Shown in pieces: positions 8,841 to 19,308 of a stretch of 54,948 nt of DNA; position 1 is the stretch's first letter; each line of letters starts with the position of its first letter. A program made the position numbers and the translations under genes. The notes below the pieces were generated by a model. It worked only from the letters and a program-made list of their open reading frames with translations. It had not been told where the DNA came from and did not search any database. Origin of the DNA: Pseudomonas sp. PB120 (lineage in GTDB: Bacteria; Pseudomonadota; Gammaproteobacteria; Pseudomonadales; Pseudomonadaceae); contig NZ_RWIN01000117.1 of the NCBI RefSeq assembly GCF_009761815.1, forward strand, positions 1 to 54,948, read 5' to 3'.

Positions 8841-9826
8841 GGTTTGGCGCTCCAGCCACCTTCAGGCGCGGCGAAGCGCCAGACAATCGGCCGGACCTCG
8901 CCATCGGCACGGGCCCCGTCGTTGTTGTCGATGCCGACCCAAGCGCCATCGGCGTCCACGATCAAGGCTTCCGCCAGGCCATAAGCCTGTGCGTAACGAC
9001 GATTTTCCTGCAGCGCCTCGTCGGCGAACGACCAGCAGCGCTCGACCTTGGCCGTCACCGCGTCACGGCGACAAATCTGGAAGGCGTTGCGTTCAAGGGT
9101 GAACAGCTTGCCATTGAACAAGGACAGATCGGCAAAATCCCGTGACACCGCCTTGGCCTTGGGAAACTGCGCCGGCTGCATTTCCAGCCCGGCCTCGCTC
9201 AGCAGCACGCAGCCACCGTCGCAATCCCACACCGTTTGCTTGCGCTTGATCAGCAATAAACCCCGGCGCTCACGTTCGGCCGCCAGCCAGAGCTGGTCGC
9301 CGGCCGGGTTGATGGCCAAGCCTTCGAACAGCGCATTGAAGTGCAACAGCATGCCACTGGCCCGCGCTTCGCGAACCAGCATTGGCGAGATTTTCAGCCA
9401 GGACGCAGGCCCGACCAGCGGCACTTGCAGCACGGCGGCATGGGACTCGCTGACAATGTAGCGATTACCGGCGGCGTCGCAGGTAATGCCTTCGAAATCC
9501 AGGTCGCCGCCACGCACAAAAGACGCCGCCCAGGTGCGCGAACGCAAACCCCAGGGCAACCCGCTGTCAGGCACCGCCGGCACGCCGATGCGTACGGTCT
9601 CGGCCTGCCAGGTGTTTTCGCTTGTCGTGAGGCGGTAGATTTGATCATCGTCGCGATCAGAAACCGCCCACAGGTCCTTGCCGCATTGCGCCAGCCCCGA
9701 CAGATTGCCGCCGCGCATGCCGTCCACCGGATGCTCGGACAACAGGCGCAACTCCGGGGCGGTGTCGGCAAGCGCCGACACCGAGGTCAGAAGTAACGCA
9801 AACGCCAGGGCAACGCCAACCCGCAT
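8837..9826 (-). CDS. Secreted phytase-like esterase family protein
   Basis: Exported protein of 329 residues with a Sec signal peptide (about 1-20, ending SALA). The mature part looks like a beta-propeller: repeated short strands with blocks such as LWAVSDRDDDQIYRL, GGDLDFEGITCD, FEGLAINPAGDQLWLAAER and WVGIDNND. These acidic loops and FEG(I/L) blocks match the esterase-like activity of phytase family (PF13449). Activity on a real substrate is not established by the sequence. The ATG at 9826 shares one base with the parE stop (TGATG), so it is coupled to parE. Confidence 0.85.
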   Translation of the reverse strand: MRVGVALAFALLLTSVSALADTAPELRLLSEHPVDGMRGGNLSGLAQCGKDLWAVSDRDDDQIYRLTTSENTWQAETVRIGVPAVPDSGLPWGLRSRTWAASFVRGGDLDFEGITCDAAGNRYIVSESHAAVLQVPLVGPASWLKISPMLVREARASGMLLHFNALFEGLAINPAGDQLWLAAERERRGLLLIKRKQTVWDCDGGCVLLSEAGLEMQPAQFPKAKAVSRDFADLSLFNGKLFTLERNAFQICRRDAVTAKVERCWSFADEALQENRRYAQAYGLAEALIVDADGAWVGIDNNDGARADGEVRPIVWRFAAPEGGWSAKP

Positions 9827-11730
9827 CAGCCAAGAACCTCGGCCAGGTTGCCTTTGGATTCCAGCCAGGATTTACGGTCGCCGGCGCGTTTCTTCGCCAG
9901 CAGCATGTCCATCATTTCTGCGGTTGCGGGGTAATCTTCCAGTGTCAGCTGCACCAGGCGCCGCGTGTTCGGGTCCATGGTGGTTTCGCGCAGCTGTGGC
10001 GGGTTCATTTCACCCAGGCCTTTGAATCGGGTGACCTGCGGCTTGCCACGCTTCTTCTCGGCCACCAGACGGTCAAGAATCCCGTCGCGTTCGGCCTCGT
10101 CGAGGGCGTAGTAGATTTCTTTGCCCAAGTCGATACGGTACAGCGGCGGCATCGCGACGTAGACGTGGCCGGCATCCACCAACGGGCGGAAATGCTGGAC
10201 GAACAGCGCACACAGCAGCGTGGCGATGTGCAGACCGTCGGAGTCGGCGTCGGCGAGGATGCAGATTTTTCCGTAACGTAGCTGGCTCATGTCCTCCGCG
10301 CCCGGGTCGACACCGATGGCCACGGCAATGTTGTGCACTTCCTGGCTCGCCAGCACTTCACTGCCGTCGACTTCCCAGGTGTTCAGGATCTTGCCGCGCA
10401 ACGGCAGGATCGCCTGGAACTCCTTGTCCCGCGCTTGCTTGGCCGAACCGCCGGCGGAATCACCTTCCACCAGGAACAGCTCGGAACGCATCGGGTCCTG
10501 CCCGGCGCAGTCGGCGAGTTTGCCGGGCAATGCCGGGCCTGCCGTGATGCGCTTGCGCTCGACTTTCTTGCTCGCCTTCAGGCGACGGCCGGCGTTGTTG
10601 ATCGCCAGTTCCGCCAGCAACATCCCGGTTTCCGGATTGGCGTTGAGCCACAGGCTGAACGCGTCCTTGACCACGCCGGAGACAAACGCCGCCGCTTCAC
10701 GGGACGACAGGCGCTCTTTGGTCTGGCCGGAAAATTGCGGCTCCTGCATTTTCATCGACAGCACGAAGGCGATGCGTTCCCAGACGTCTTCCGGCGCCAG
10801 CTTCACACCGCGTGGCAGCAGGCTGCGGAATTCGCAGAACTCGCGCATCGCATCGAGCAAGCCCTGACGCAGGCCGTTGACGTGGGTACCGCCCTGAGCC
10901 GTCGGGATCAGGTTGACGTAGCTTTCCTGCACGCTGTCGCCACCTTCCGGCAACCACAACAGCGCCCAGTCGACCGCTTCTTTATTACCGGCCAGGCTTC
11001 CGCAGAACGGTTCGTCCGGCAGGCGCTCGAATTCGCTGACCGCGTCCACCAGGTACGAACGCAGGCCGTCTTCGTAATGCCACTCGACTTTCTCGCCGGT
11101 GGCCTTGTCTTCAAAACTGACCAGCAGCCCCGGGCACAGAACGGCCTTGGCCTTGAGCACGTGCTTGAGGCGGCTGATGGAGAATTTCGGCGAATCGAAG
11201 TATTTCGGGTCCGGCGCGAAGAACACGCTGGTGCCGGTGTTGCGCTTGCCGACCGTGCCGACCACTTCCAGCTCGGTTTTTTTGTAACCGTCAGCGAACG
11301 TCATCTGGTATTCGTTGCCGTCACGCTTCACGCGCACACGGACTTCGGTCGACAAGGCGTTGACCACGGAAATACCCACCCCGTGCAGACCGCCGGAGAA
11401 CTGGTAGTTCTTGTTGGAAAACTTGCCGCCCGCATGGAGCTTGGTGAGGATCAGCTCGACGCCCGACACACCCTCTTCCGGGTGAATGTCCACCGGCATG
11501 CCACGCCCGTCATCGCTGACTTCCAGGGAGTGGTCGGCGTGCAGGATGACTTGCACCGAGGTCGCGTGCCCGGCCAAGGCTTCGTCGACGCTGTTGTCGA
11601 TGACTTCCTGGGCGAGGTGGTTCGGCCGACTGGTGTCGGTGTACATGCCGGGGCGTTTGCGCACCGGGTCGAGGCCCGAGAGGACTTCGATGGCGTCTGC
11701 GTTATAAGAGCTAGCGCTGGGAGTGGCCAT
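9826..11730 (-). CDS. parE: DNA topoisomerase IV subunit B (ParE)
   Basis: ATPase subunit of topoisomerase IV, 634 residues, partner of ParC. The N-terminal GHKL ATPase domain shows the ATP-binding Asn/Asp motifs (EVIDNSVDEALAG; SDDGRGMPVD) and the glycine-rich lid GGLHGVGISVVNALS. The TOPRIM domain has EGDSAGGSAKQARD (about 430) and DADSDGLHI. The resistance-associated EGDSAGG block looks wild type. Transcribed with the esterase, the protease and parC. The yqiA stop region lies 54 bases downstream of nothing but spacer (11731-11784), so parE may be read through from yqiA or have its own promoter there. Confidence 0.98.
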   Translation of the reverse strand: MATPSASSYNADAIEVLSGLDPVRKRPGMYTDTSRPNHLAQEVIDNSVDEALAGHATSVQVILHADHSLEVSDDGRGMPVDIHPEEGVSGVELILTKLHAGGKFSNKNYQFSGGLHGVGISVVNALSTEVRVRVKRDGNEYQMTFADGYKKTELEVVGTVGKRNTGTSVFFAPDPKYFDSPKFSISRLKHVLKAKAVLCPGLLVSFEDKATGEKVEWHYEDGLRSYLVDAVSEFERLPDEPFCGSLAGNKEAVDWALLWLPEGGDSVQESYVNLIPTAQGGTHVNGLRQGLLDAMREFCEFRSLLPRGVKLAPEDVWERIAFVLSMKMQEPQFSGQTKERLSSREAAAFVSGVVKDAFSLWLNANPETGMLLAELAINNAGRRLKASKKVERKRITAGPALPGKLADCAGQDPMRSELFLVEGDSAGGSAKQARDKEFQAILPLRGKILNTWEVDGSEVLASQEVHNIAVAIGVDPGAEDMSQLRYGKICILADADSDGLHIATLLCALFVQHFRPLVDAGHVYVAMPPLYRIDLGKEIYYALDEAERDGILDRLVAEKKRGKPQVTRFKGLGEMNPPQLRETTMDPNTRRLVQLTLEDYPATAEMMDMLLAKKRAGDRKSWLESKGNLAEVLG

Positions 11731-11784
11731 GGGGTCTCGTCGTCCGCCTGTAAAAAGTGTGTTCAGTAAATTAGGGGCGATGAC

Positions 11785-12393
11785 TCACAGTGCAGTGAAA
11801 TCGATCGCCTGATACGCATCGGCGCCGATGCCGGCGAAACTCAGCATTGCCGGCAGTTGCGCGGCAAAGCCTTGAAAACTGTGGTCGCCACCGGCCTGGA
11901 TACGCAAGGCACAGGCCCGGTAATACTGCTGGGCGAGGCGATAGTCCAGCGTTTCGTCGCCGGTCTGCAACCACACCTGATACCGCTGTGGGTCCTGGGG
12001 CGCCGGCACTTCCAGCTCGGCCAGGGCCGTTACGTGGTCGTGGGTCAATTCCCAGGTTTCATCGGTGTACAGGTTTTTCTGTGTCCCCAGATGCCCGTCG
12101 AACATCCGGTGCGGACTGACGGCGGGGTTGATCAACAGGGCCTTCAATCCATGGCGCTCGGCCAGGTGAGTCGCATAGTAGCCGCCGAGGGAGCTGCCGA
12201 CCAGCAGTGGCCGCCCAAGCTCCGAAATCGCCTGCTCCAGCTGACCGATGGCCTCGCGAGGATGGTGATGCAGGGCCGGAACGCGCAATTGATCGCTCAA
12301 GCCCAGACGCTCCATCACCTGCATCAACTGGGTGGCCTTTTTCGAGGAAGGCGCGCTGTTGAAACCGTGGATATAAAGGATCGAACCGGACAT
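11785..12393 (-). CDS. yqiA: YqiA-family alpha/beta-hydrolase esterase
   Basis: Small cytoplasmic esterase of 202 residues. The N-terminal oxyanion-type motif is SILYIHGFNSAP. The nucleophile elbow is GSSLGGYYAT (serine near 68), and a late GGDHSF supplies the catalytic histidine. The length and the start MSGSILYIHGF match YqiA (UPF0227). It sits between cpdA and parE, the same order as in E. coli (nudF-yqiB-cpdA-yqiA-parE), which supports the call. The natural substrate is not known. Confidence 0.93.
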   Translation of the reverse strand: MSGSILYIHGFNSAPSSKKATQLMQVMERLGLSDQLRVPALHHHPREAIGQLEQAISELGRPLLVGSSLGGYYATHLAERHGLKALLINPAVSPHRMFDGHLGTQKNLYTDETWELTHDHVTALAELEVPAPQDPQRYQVWLQTGDETLDYRLAQQYYRACALRIQAGGDHSFQGFAAQLPAMLSFAGIGADAYQAIDFTAL

Positions 12394-12482
12394 TTGAGCT
12401 CCCTGTGCGTCGGGTAAAGAAGGCGGAGTTTACAGGGAGTTGGAGCGAATGACTTGTTGTGTTCCAGGCATAAGCAGGACTC

Positions 12483-12605
12483 TGTGGCGAGGGAGCTTGC
12501 TCCCGCTGGCCTGCGCAGCAGGCCCAAAACCTTGCACCGCGAATTTAAAGGAAATCAGGATTACGACTGCTTCGCAGCCGAGCGGGAGCAAGCTCCCTCG
12601 CCACA
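12483..12605. repeat. REPIN, GAGGGAGCTTGCTCCC type
   Basis: Inverted 25-base arms (12483-12507 and 12581-12605) built on GAGGGAGCTTGCTCCC, the 16-mer described as group III REP in P. fluorescens SBW25. It lies between cpdA and yqiA on the same strand, so it would sit inside any cpdA-yqiA transcript. Confidence 0.9.
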
Positions 12606-12612
12606 AAGAGCG

Positions 12613-13428
12613 TTAATAGCCGTTGGAGCCGTAATCGACCTGGAAATCGAACCCGGTCACGCGTTCCACCCCGGTTTCAATCCTGCCGTCAGGCAACAAC
12701 CGCAACCAGCGATACCCCGGCGCCTGGTCCCCGACCTTGAAATCCTCACTCCCGGGCTCGAACTGAATGCAGGTCGAAGGCGACGCAATCAGGCGCACGC
12801 CATTGCGAACCTGGTCAATCTCCTGATGCACATGCCCCCACAGGACGGCGCGAACTTGCGGAAAACGGTCCAGCACGGCAAACAACGCCTCGGGATTGCG
12901 CAACCCGATCGGCTCCATCCACGCACAGCCGATTGGCACCGGATGATGGTGGAAACACACCAGATGATGCCGCTCCGGCGCCTCGCTCAACGCGCGGGCC
13001 AGCAGCTGCAGCTGCTCGTCCTGCAAAAACCCCGGCACCGAACCCGGCACGGCCGAATCGAGCAAGGTCACACGCCAGTTGCCGACATCCACCACCGGTT
13101 CCAGCAGCGCGCTCTGCACGGCGGCTTCGGCCATGATCTGCGGTTCGTCGTGATTGCCGGGAATCCAGCGCGCGGGCGCATCGAGCGGTCGTGTCAGGTC
13201 ACGAAACAGCTGATAGGACTCCAGCGTGCCGTCCTGGGACAGATCGCCGCTGGCAATGAGCAGATCAATCTGCGGCTGCTGCGTTCGCACCAGTTCGATG
13301 ACCTTTTGCAGGCTGTCGCGGGTATTCATGCCCAGCAACGTACCGTCCGCCTCGGCAAACAGATGACTGTCGGACAGTTGCACCAGCAACGCCGGGTCGG
13401 CGGTGGTCAATGTGGATACGCTCGGCAA
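12613..13428 (-). CDS. cpdA: 3',5'-cyclic-AMP phosphodiesterase CpdA
   Basis: Metallophosphoesterase of 271 residues that hydrolyses cAMP to AMP, setting the level seen by Vfr/Crp. The two-metal motifs are all present: QLSDSHLF (DxH, about 18-20), ASGDLSQDG (GDxxxxG), PGNHDEP (GNHD/E), HHHP and WGHVHQE (GHxH). The start is TTG 13428, preceded at good spacing by GGGAG; there is no better ATG. The 98-base gap to yqiB may hold a promoter that I could not place convincingly. Confidence 0.95.
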   Translation of the reverse strand: MPSVSTLTTADPALLVQLSDSHLFAEADGTLLGMNTRDSLQKVIELVRTQQPQIDLLIASGDLSQDGTLESYQLFRDLTRPLDAPARWIPGNHDEPQIMAEAAVQSALLEPVVDVGNWRVTLLDSAVPGSVPGFLQDEQLQLLARALSEAPERHHLVCFHHHPVPIGCAWMEPIGLRNPEALFAVLDRFPQVRAVLWGHVHQEIDQVRNGVRLIASPSTCIQFEPGSEDFKVGDQAPGYRWLRLLPDGRIETGVERVTGFDFQVDYGSNGY

Positions 13429-13526
13429 GGCGTTCTCCCAGGGCTGAATCTCGGGATGGATGAGTGCCGCAATTATGCTGGGGGACGATCAAAAGGGGAA
13501 ACCTGCGAACCTGACGCAGTTCACAT

Positions 13527-13979
13527 CTATCGAACAGCAGCGTATTCGTGCCCACACGCCAGGCAATGGCTGAGCCACTCGCCCAGGAACATATTCAGCT
13601 GGGCCTTTTCGTCCGGCTGGTGCATCGAGGCATTCGGGTAAGGATAGATGCCGCGAAAGCGTCGTGCATGTTCAGCGCTGACCACTTCGGCCATGCACGC
13701 GTCGTGATAGACCTGGACTTCCAGCTTCGGCACCGGCAACCAGGGCAGGCTGTGTTCCTGACTCACCAGAAGAGTCGTGGTGTAGGGACAGACCTGCAGC
13801 ACTTCCAGCGCCAGCACGCCCAGCATCTGGTCGCCATGGGTGACGGCAATTCGTCGCGCATCGGGCTCGTTGCGCATGTCCGGGAGCAGTCGCATCAGGC
13901 GCGCATAGTTGGCCTCGCAGGAGGCTTGCAGCCCCACGAGGTCGACACGATAGCGATCGCGCAGCTTGTTTACGACCAT
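13527..13979 (-). CDS. YqiB/DUF1249 family protein
   Basis: Cytoplasmic protein of 150 residues of the DUF1249 (E. coli YqiB) family, which has no established biochemical role. Recognisable blocks are YRVDLVGLQASCEANYARLMRLLP near the N-terminus and a Cys/His-containing end (HCLACGHE). Its start overlaps the end of nudF by 10 bases, so the two are translationally linked. Order nudF-yqiB-cpdA is conserved with E. coli. Confidence 0.92.
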   Translation of the reverse strand: MVVNKLRDRYRVDLVGLQASCEANYARLMRLLPDMRNEPDARRIAVTHGDQMLGVLALEVLQVCPYTTTLLVSQEHSLPWLPVPKLEVQVYHDACMAEVVSAEHARRFRGIYPYPNASMHQPDEKAQLNMFLGEWLSHCLACGHEYAAVR

Positions 13980-14587
13980 AACCCCCTCACTTCAGCGCGG
14001 TTCAAAGCTAACCATTGCAAGGCAATGATGCTGGCCGCGTTGGCAATTCGCCCATCGCGAACGGCTTGCAAGGCATCTTCGAATGCCCAGACCGTCACAC
14101 GGATGTCTTCTGCTTCTTCCTCCAGCCCATGCAGGCCGCCAACCCCGGTTGTCTGGCAACGCCCCAGGTACAGATGCACCAGTTCGTTGCTGCCGCCCGG
14201 CGATGGAAAATATTGGGTCATCGGCCAGAGCGCCCCGATTACAAGCCCAGCTTCCTCCTGCGCTTCGCGGTGAGCAACTTCTTCCGGCACTTCATCCTTG
14301 TCGATCAGACCAGCGACCAGTTCAATCAGCCATGGGTTGTCGGCCTTGCCCACGGCGCCGACACGAAACTGCTCGATCAACACCACTTCATCGCGCTGCG
14401 GATCGTAAGGCAACACGCAGACCGCGTCGTGGCGCACGAACACTTCACGATGAATCTCGCGGCTCATGCCGCCGGCGAACAATTCGTGGCGCAAGTGCAC
14501 GCGGTCGAGCTTGTAGAAGCCCTCGTAGCATTTTTCGCGCCGCACGATATCAACGGCGGTCGGAATGGCGTTGGCAAAATCAGTCAT
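13970..14587 (-). CDS. nudF: ADP-ribose pyrophosphatase NudF
   Basis: Nudix hydrolase of 205 residues that splits ADP-ribose into AMP and ribose 5-phosphate. The Nudix box GLIDKDEVPEEVAHREAQEEAGL fits GX5EX7REUXEEXGU exactly (about 93-115). The start chosen is ATG 14587 with GAGG eight bases before it; an upstream in-frame start at 14635 would add 16 residues unlike the family. First gene of the nudF-yqiB-cpdA-yqiA-parE-parC string. Confidence 0.95.
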   Translation of the reverse strand: MTDFANAIPTAVDIVRREKCYEGFYKLDRVHLRHELFAGGMSREIHREVFVRHDAVCVLPYDPQRDEVVLIEQFRVGAVGKADNPWLIELVAGLIDKDEVPEEVAHREAQEEAGLVIGALWPMTQYFPSPGGSNELVHLYLGRCQTTGVGGLHGLEEEAEDIRVTVWAFEDALQAVRDGRIANAASIIALQWLALNRAEVRGLWS

Positions 14588-14793
14588 GACAATCCTCGTG
14601 ACGACACCGAGGCTCCAACCTCGACTTCGCGCCATCCTAACGCGCTCGCGCCGTTTGATGCAGCCCCTTTCCCGTCAGCGGGATAGACGGTGAGGGCGAA
14701 ACCAACTCTAATTAGCTTAGTGGCGAACTGACTGCTTCGTTGAGAGTCGAAGCGGATAACTTTTCGCCTTTCCCTGTTTTATGAAGGACGCCC

Positions 14794-15540
14794 ATGTCGC
14801 TTTTTAAAATCGCCTCCGTGGCCGCAATAGCCCTGACCCTGGGCGCTTGCCAGAGCCTGTTCCAGCCCAATTACCGTACGCCGCTGGAAACCACCCGCGA
14901 TGCTACCGAACAGCTGAAGCCGGGTTGCACCACCCCCGACTGCCCGTTGGTGAATATCGACACGCTGCGCTTCCCTGCCGAGCCTCAGCTGGACGGCATC
15001 ATCGAAAAACGCTTGCTGCAAATGACCCGCACCTCGCCTGACGCGCCCGTAGCGCCGACGCTGGCGGCCTATCGCGATGAGTTTTTGCGCACCGCCGGCC
15101 CGCGCAACAGCATCTACCTGCAAGCCAAGGTACGTGAGCAGCATGACGGCTTGGTGATCGTTGAGCTTTCGAGCTACCTGGACACGGGCGGCGCCCATGG
15201 CACCCCGGGCCGCGGCTTCATCAACTATTCGCGCCAGCAGCATAAGGTGCTGACGTTGTCGGACATGTTGCTGCCGGGACAGGAAGAGGCATTCTGGAAA
15301 GCGGCGCAGGTCGCGCACAACAGCTGGCTGATCAGCACCAAGCTCGATCAGGAACCGGAGTTCGTGAAGAGCTGGCCGTTCCAGAAAACCCAGAACATAG
15401 CGCTGACCTACGGCGGGGTGATCCTCAAGTACGAAGTGAGCACCATCGCGCCTTACGCGCTGGGCCACGTCGAACTGAAGATCCCCTACCCTCGCCTGAA
15501 TGGCATTATCAAGCCCGAGCTGTTTCCTGGCCGTAACTGA
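14794..15540 (+). CDS. RsiV/DUF3298 family lipoprotein
   Basis: Lipoprotein of 248 residues. A signal peptide ends in the lipobox LGAC (Cys19). The mature protein contains a domain typical of the RsiV family (DUF3298 with DUF4163 part): VELSSYLDTGGAHGTPGRGFINYSRQQHKVLTLSDML and a C-terminal ALTYGGVILKYEVSTIAPYALGHVELKIPY. Bacillus RsiV is a lysozyme-binding anti-sigma factor, but this protein has only the extracytoplasmic domain, so an anti-sigma role is not implied. It is divergent from nudF, with a 206-base gap, and its last 32 bases overlap the convergent cytX end. Confidence 0.88.
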   Translation: MSLFKIASVAAIALTLGACQSLFQPNYRTPLETTRDATEQLKPGCTTPDCPLVNIDTLRFPAEPQLDGIIEKRLLQMTRTSPDAPVAPTLAAYRDEFLRTAGPRNSIYLQAKVREQHDGLVIVELSSYLDTGGAHGTPGRGFINYSRQQHKVLTLSDMLLPGQEEAFWKAAQVAHNSWLISTKLDQEPEFVKSWPFQKTQNIALTYGGVILKYEVSTIAPYALGHVELKIPYPRLNGIIKPELFPGRN

Positions 15541-16801
15541 ACGCCCGACCCAGCACGAGTTGCAGCAGCCCTGCCAGAATCAACGACGGCAGGGTTGCGC
15601 CGATGTCCGGGTACAGATTCGCCAGCAAGTGATACGTGCTGACCCCGCCCAACCAGGCGAGCAGCGCCGGCCAGCGCAAGGCGGCCGAGGCCACTCGGGC
15701 ACTGCGTTTGCGCAGGATGAAGTGATCCACCAGCACCACGCCGAACAGCGGCGCAAACACCGAACCGATCAACAGCAGGAAGTTCTGGTACTGGGCCAAT
15801 GGTGCCAGGCACGCGATCAGGGTGCAGACCACGCCGATGGCCAACGCCAGGTGCTCGACTTTCAAGCGCAACAGAATCCCGCTGGACACCGCCGCCGAGT
15901 GAATATCGGCAAAGGCGTTTTCCGATTCGTCCAGCAAGATCAGCAGCAGCGGAATCCCCAGTCCGGCACCGGCCAATGCCAACAGCAAGGCATTCACTTC
16001 ACCGCTCGGCGCGAACGCCAGGGTGTAGGCCACGCCAAGGCTCATCAGCCAGAAATTACCGATAAAGAAACCGAGGGCCGTACCACCGAACACGTTTTTC
16101 GCACGCTTGCCGAAACGCGAGTAGTCGGCAATCAGCGGCAGCCACGACAGCGGCATCGCGATGGCAATATCGAAACCTACGGCAAACGGCATCGAACCAT
16201 CACCGGCCTGGGCCCACAAAGCGGCCAGATCGGCCTTGGCGAACAGGTTCCAGGTCAACCAGATGCACGCAGCCAGCAGCAACCAGATGCCCCACTTGCG
16301 CAGGATCTGACGCACGAAGGTCAACGGACCACTGACGGCCAGCAAGGTCGCCAGGGCGCCGAAAAACAGGGTCCAGAGCAGCGGACTCGACAGCAGGCTG
16401 CCTTCGCTGAACGCCCGCGCCCCCAACAGGCTGGCGGCATCGCGCATGACGATGATTTCGAACGAGCCCCAACCGATCAGTTGCAGCAGGTTCAGCAACG
16501 CCGGCAGGCTTGCGCCTTTGCTGCCGAGGCTGAGTTTGAGCGCGGCCATCGACGACAGGCCGGTGTCACTGCCGATCACGCCAACGGCGGCCAACAGCAG
16601 TACGCCAACCAGGGTGCCGAGGAAGATCGCCAGCAGCGAGCCGGACAGGCCAAGACCTGGCGCGAGCAAGGCGCCGGTCTGCAAAACCATCAGGCCGATG
16701 CCGAGGGAGAACCACAGGGAAAACAGATCACGGCCGCCGAAGACACGTTTGTCGCTCGGCACCGCGATATCGGGTGAATAAGTGCTGGGTTGAATGCTCA
16801 A
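15509..16801 (-). CDS. cytX: Hydroxymethylpyrimidine permease CytX
   Basis: Inner-membrane nucleobase:cation symporter (NCS1 family), 430 residues and about twelve hydrophobic segments. Its link with thiC points to uptake of 4-amino-5-hydroxymethyl-2-methylpyrimidine, the thiamin pyrimidine. Family features are the N-terminal SLWFSLGIGLMVLQTGALL, LQLIGWGSFEI and PLSWLPLIADYSRF. The start appears to be TTG 16801, giving the family-like MSIQPSTYSPD. It lies 152 bases after thiC on the same strand, with a REPIN between, so it is likely co-transcribed and controlled by the TPP riboswitch in front of thiC. Its 3' end overlaps the convergent lipoprotein gene by 32 bases. Confidence 0.92.
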   Translation of the reverse strand: MSIQPSTYSPDIAVPSDKRVFGGRDLFSLWFSLGIGLMVLQTGALLAPGLGLSGSLLAIFLGTLVGVLLLAAVGVIGSDTGLSSMAALKLSLGSKGASLPALLNLLQLIGWGSFEIIVMRDAASLLGARAFSEGSLLSSPLLWTLFFGALATLLAVSGPLTFVRQILRKWGIWLLLAACIWLTWNLFAKADLAALWAQAGDGSMPFAVGFDIAIAMPLSWLPLIADYSRFGKRAKNVFGGTALGFFIGNFWLMSLGVAYTLAFAPSGEVNALLLALAGAGLGIPLLLILLDESENAFADIHSAAVSSGILLRLKVEHLALAIGVVCTLIACLAPLAQYQNFLLLIGSVFAPLFGVVLVDHFILRKRSARVASAALRWPALLAWLGGVSTYHLLANLYPDIGATLPSLILAGLLQLVLGRAFSYGQETARA

Positions 16802-16843
16802 GGGTGTTATCTCAGAGGGACATTTGTTGTTGTGTAGATCGCT

Positions 16844-16918
16844 ATCGCCAGCAGGCTGGCTCCCACAGGGGACATGTGAACACCACAGATCCAGTGTGGG
16901 AGCCAGCCTGCTGGCGAT
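16844..16918. repeat. REPIN between thiC and cytX
   Basis: Perfect 24-base inverted arms (16844-16867 and 16895-16918), core GCCAGCAGGCTGGC plus TCCCACA. It lies inside the probable thiC-cytX transcript, where it could reduce downstream expression or shield the thiC mRNA 3' end. Confidence 0.92.
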
Positions 16919-16953
16919 GGGGCCTGTGCAGGCCCCACCCTTTTCAGGTCAGA

Positions 16954-18843
<1,890 letters not shown>

Positions 18844-19017
18844 CACGGGCTCTCCAGACAGCATCCAGGCAGTGGAATTTTGTCGGAGCGAACCTGTAAC
18901 GAATGGACGCGACCAATCAGCCGTATGAAAGCCGTTGGTGCCGTGCTCAGTGCTCGAGGGGTGTTCGATTGTCGAACAACATCCCGGACGAAGCACAAGA
19001 GGACTCGCCGGGTGACG
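18844..19017 (-). other. thiC leader between riboswitch and start codon
   Basis: This 174-base stretch holds no gene. On the minus strand it carries a perfect 7-base hairpin TGTTCGA/TCGAACA (18962-18978, 3-base loop) and a short CTCG/CGAG pair just after the aptamer (19003-19020). No T-run follows either, which argues against a simple intrinsic terminator as the expression platform. The thiC ribosome-binding site lies at about 18850-18856. Confidence 0.6.
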
Positions 19018-19113
19018 AGAAATCTTGTTCCCTACGCAGGCGCTAACCTGATCAGGTTCAACGGGATCCGAAATTATTCGATCTCAGCCTCATAGCAAGG
19101 CACCCCGACAAGA
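19018..19113 (-). ncRNA. TPP riboswitch (THI element) controlling thiC
   Basis: On the minus strand the conserved thi-box elements appear in order: GGGGTGCC, then GAGGCTGAGA, then GGATCCCGTTGAACCTGA, TCAGGTTAGCGCCTGCG and the closing GGGAACAAGAT. These form the P2-P3 and P4-P5 arms that bind thiamin pyrophosphate. The element lies about 175 bases before the thiC start, so it is expected to repress thiC and probably cytX when TPP is plentiful. Confidence 0.97.
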
Positions 19114-19121
19114 ACCCGGCC

Positions 19122-19151
19122 AGTCTAGACACAACTGGCAGAGAACGCCAA
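19122..19151 (-). promoter_or_regulatory. Candidate promoter of the thiC riboswitch transcript
   Basis: On the minus strand, TTGGCG (19146-19151) and TAGACT (19122-19127) are separated by 18 bases. This would start RNA just before the TPP aptamer. Each box matches four of six consensus bases; placement fits well, but it is by eye. Confidence 0.45.
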
Positions 19152-19308
19152 CACCGCGATAAACACCATGATGAATGGCGTAATCAGACGATTGTTGCCG
19201 TGCGGATGCGCAACTACACTCGCAACGCCATGCTGTGCATTGACGCTGCGTGGTCTGCGCCTTACCTTTGGCGCTCAAATTATCAGCGTAATTTTTAGGG
19301 ATGGCCTC

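Noticed and set aside
18844..18996. N-terminal extension of thiC
   Set aside because: Would translate the regulatory leader; ATG 18843 has a good ribosome-binding site and the family N-terminus.
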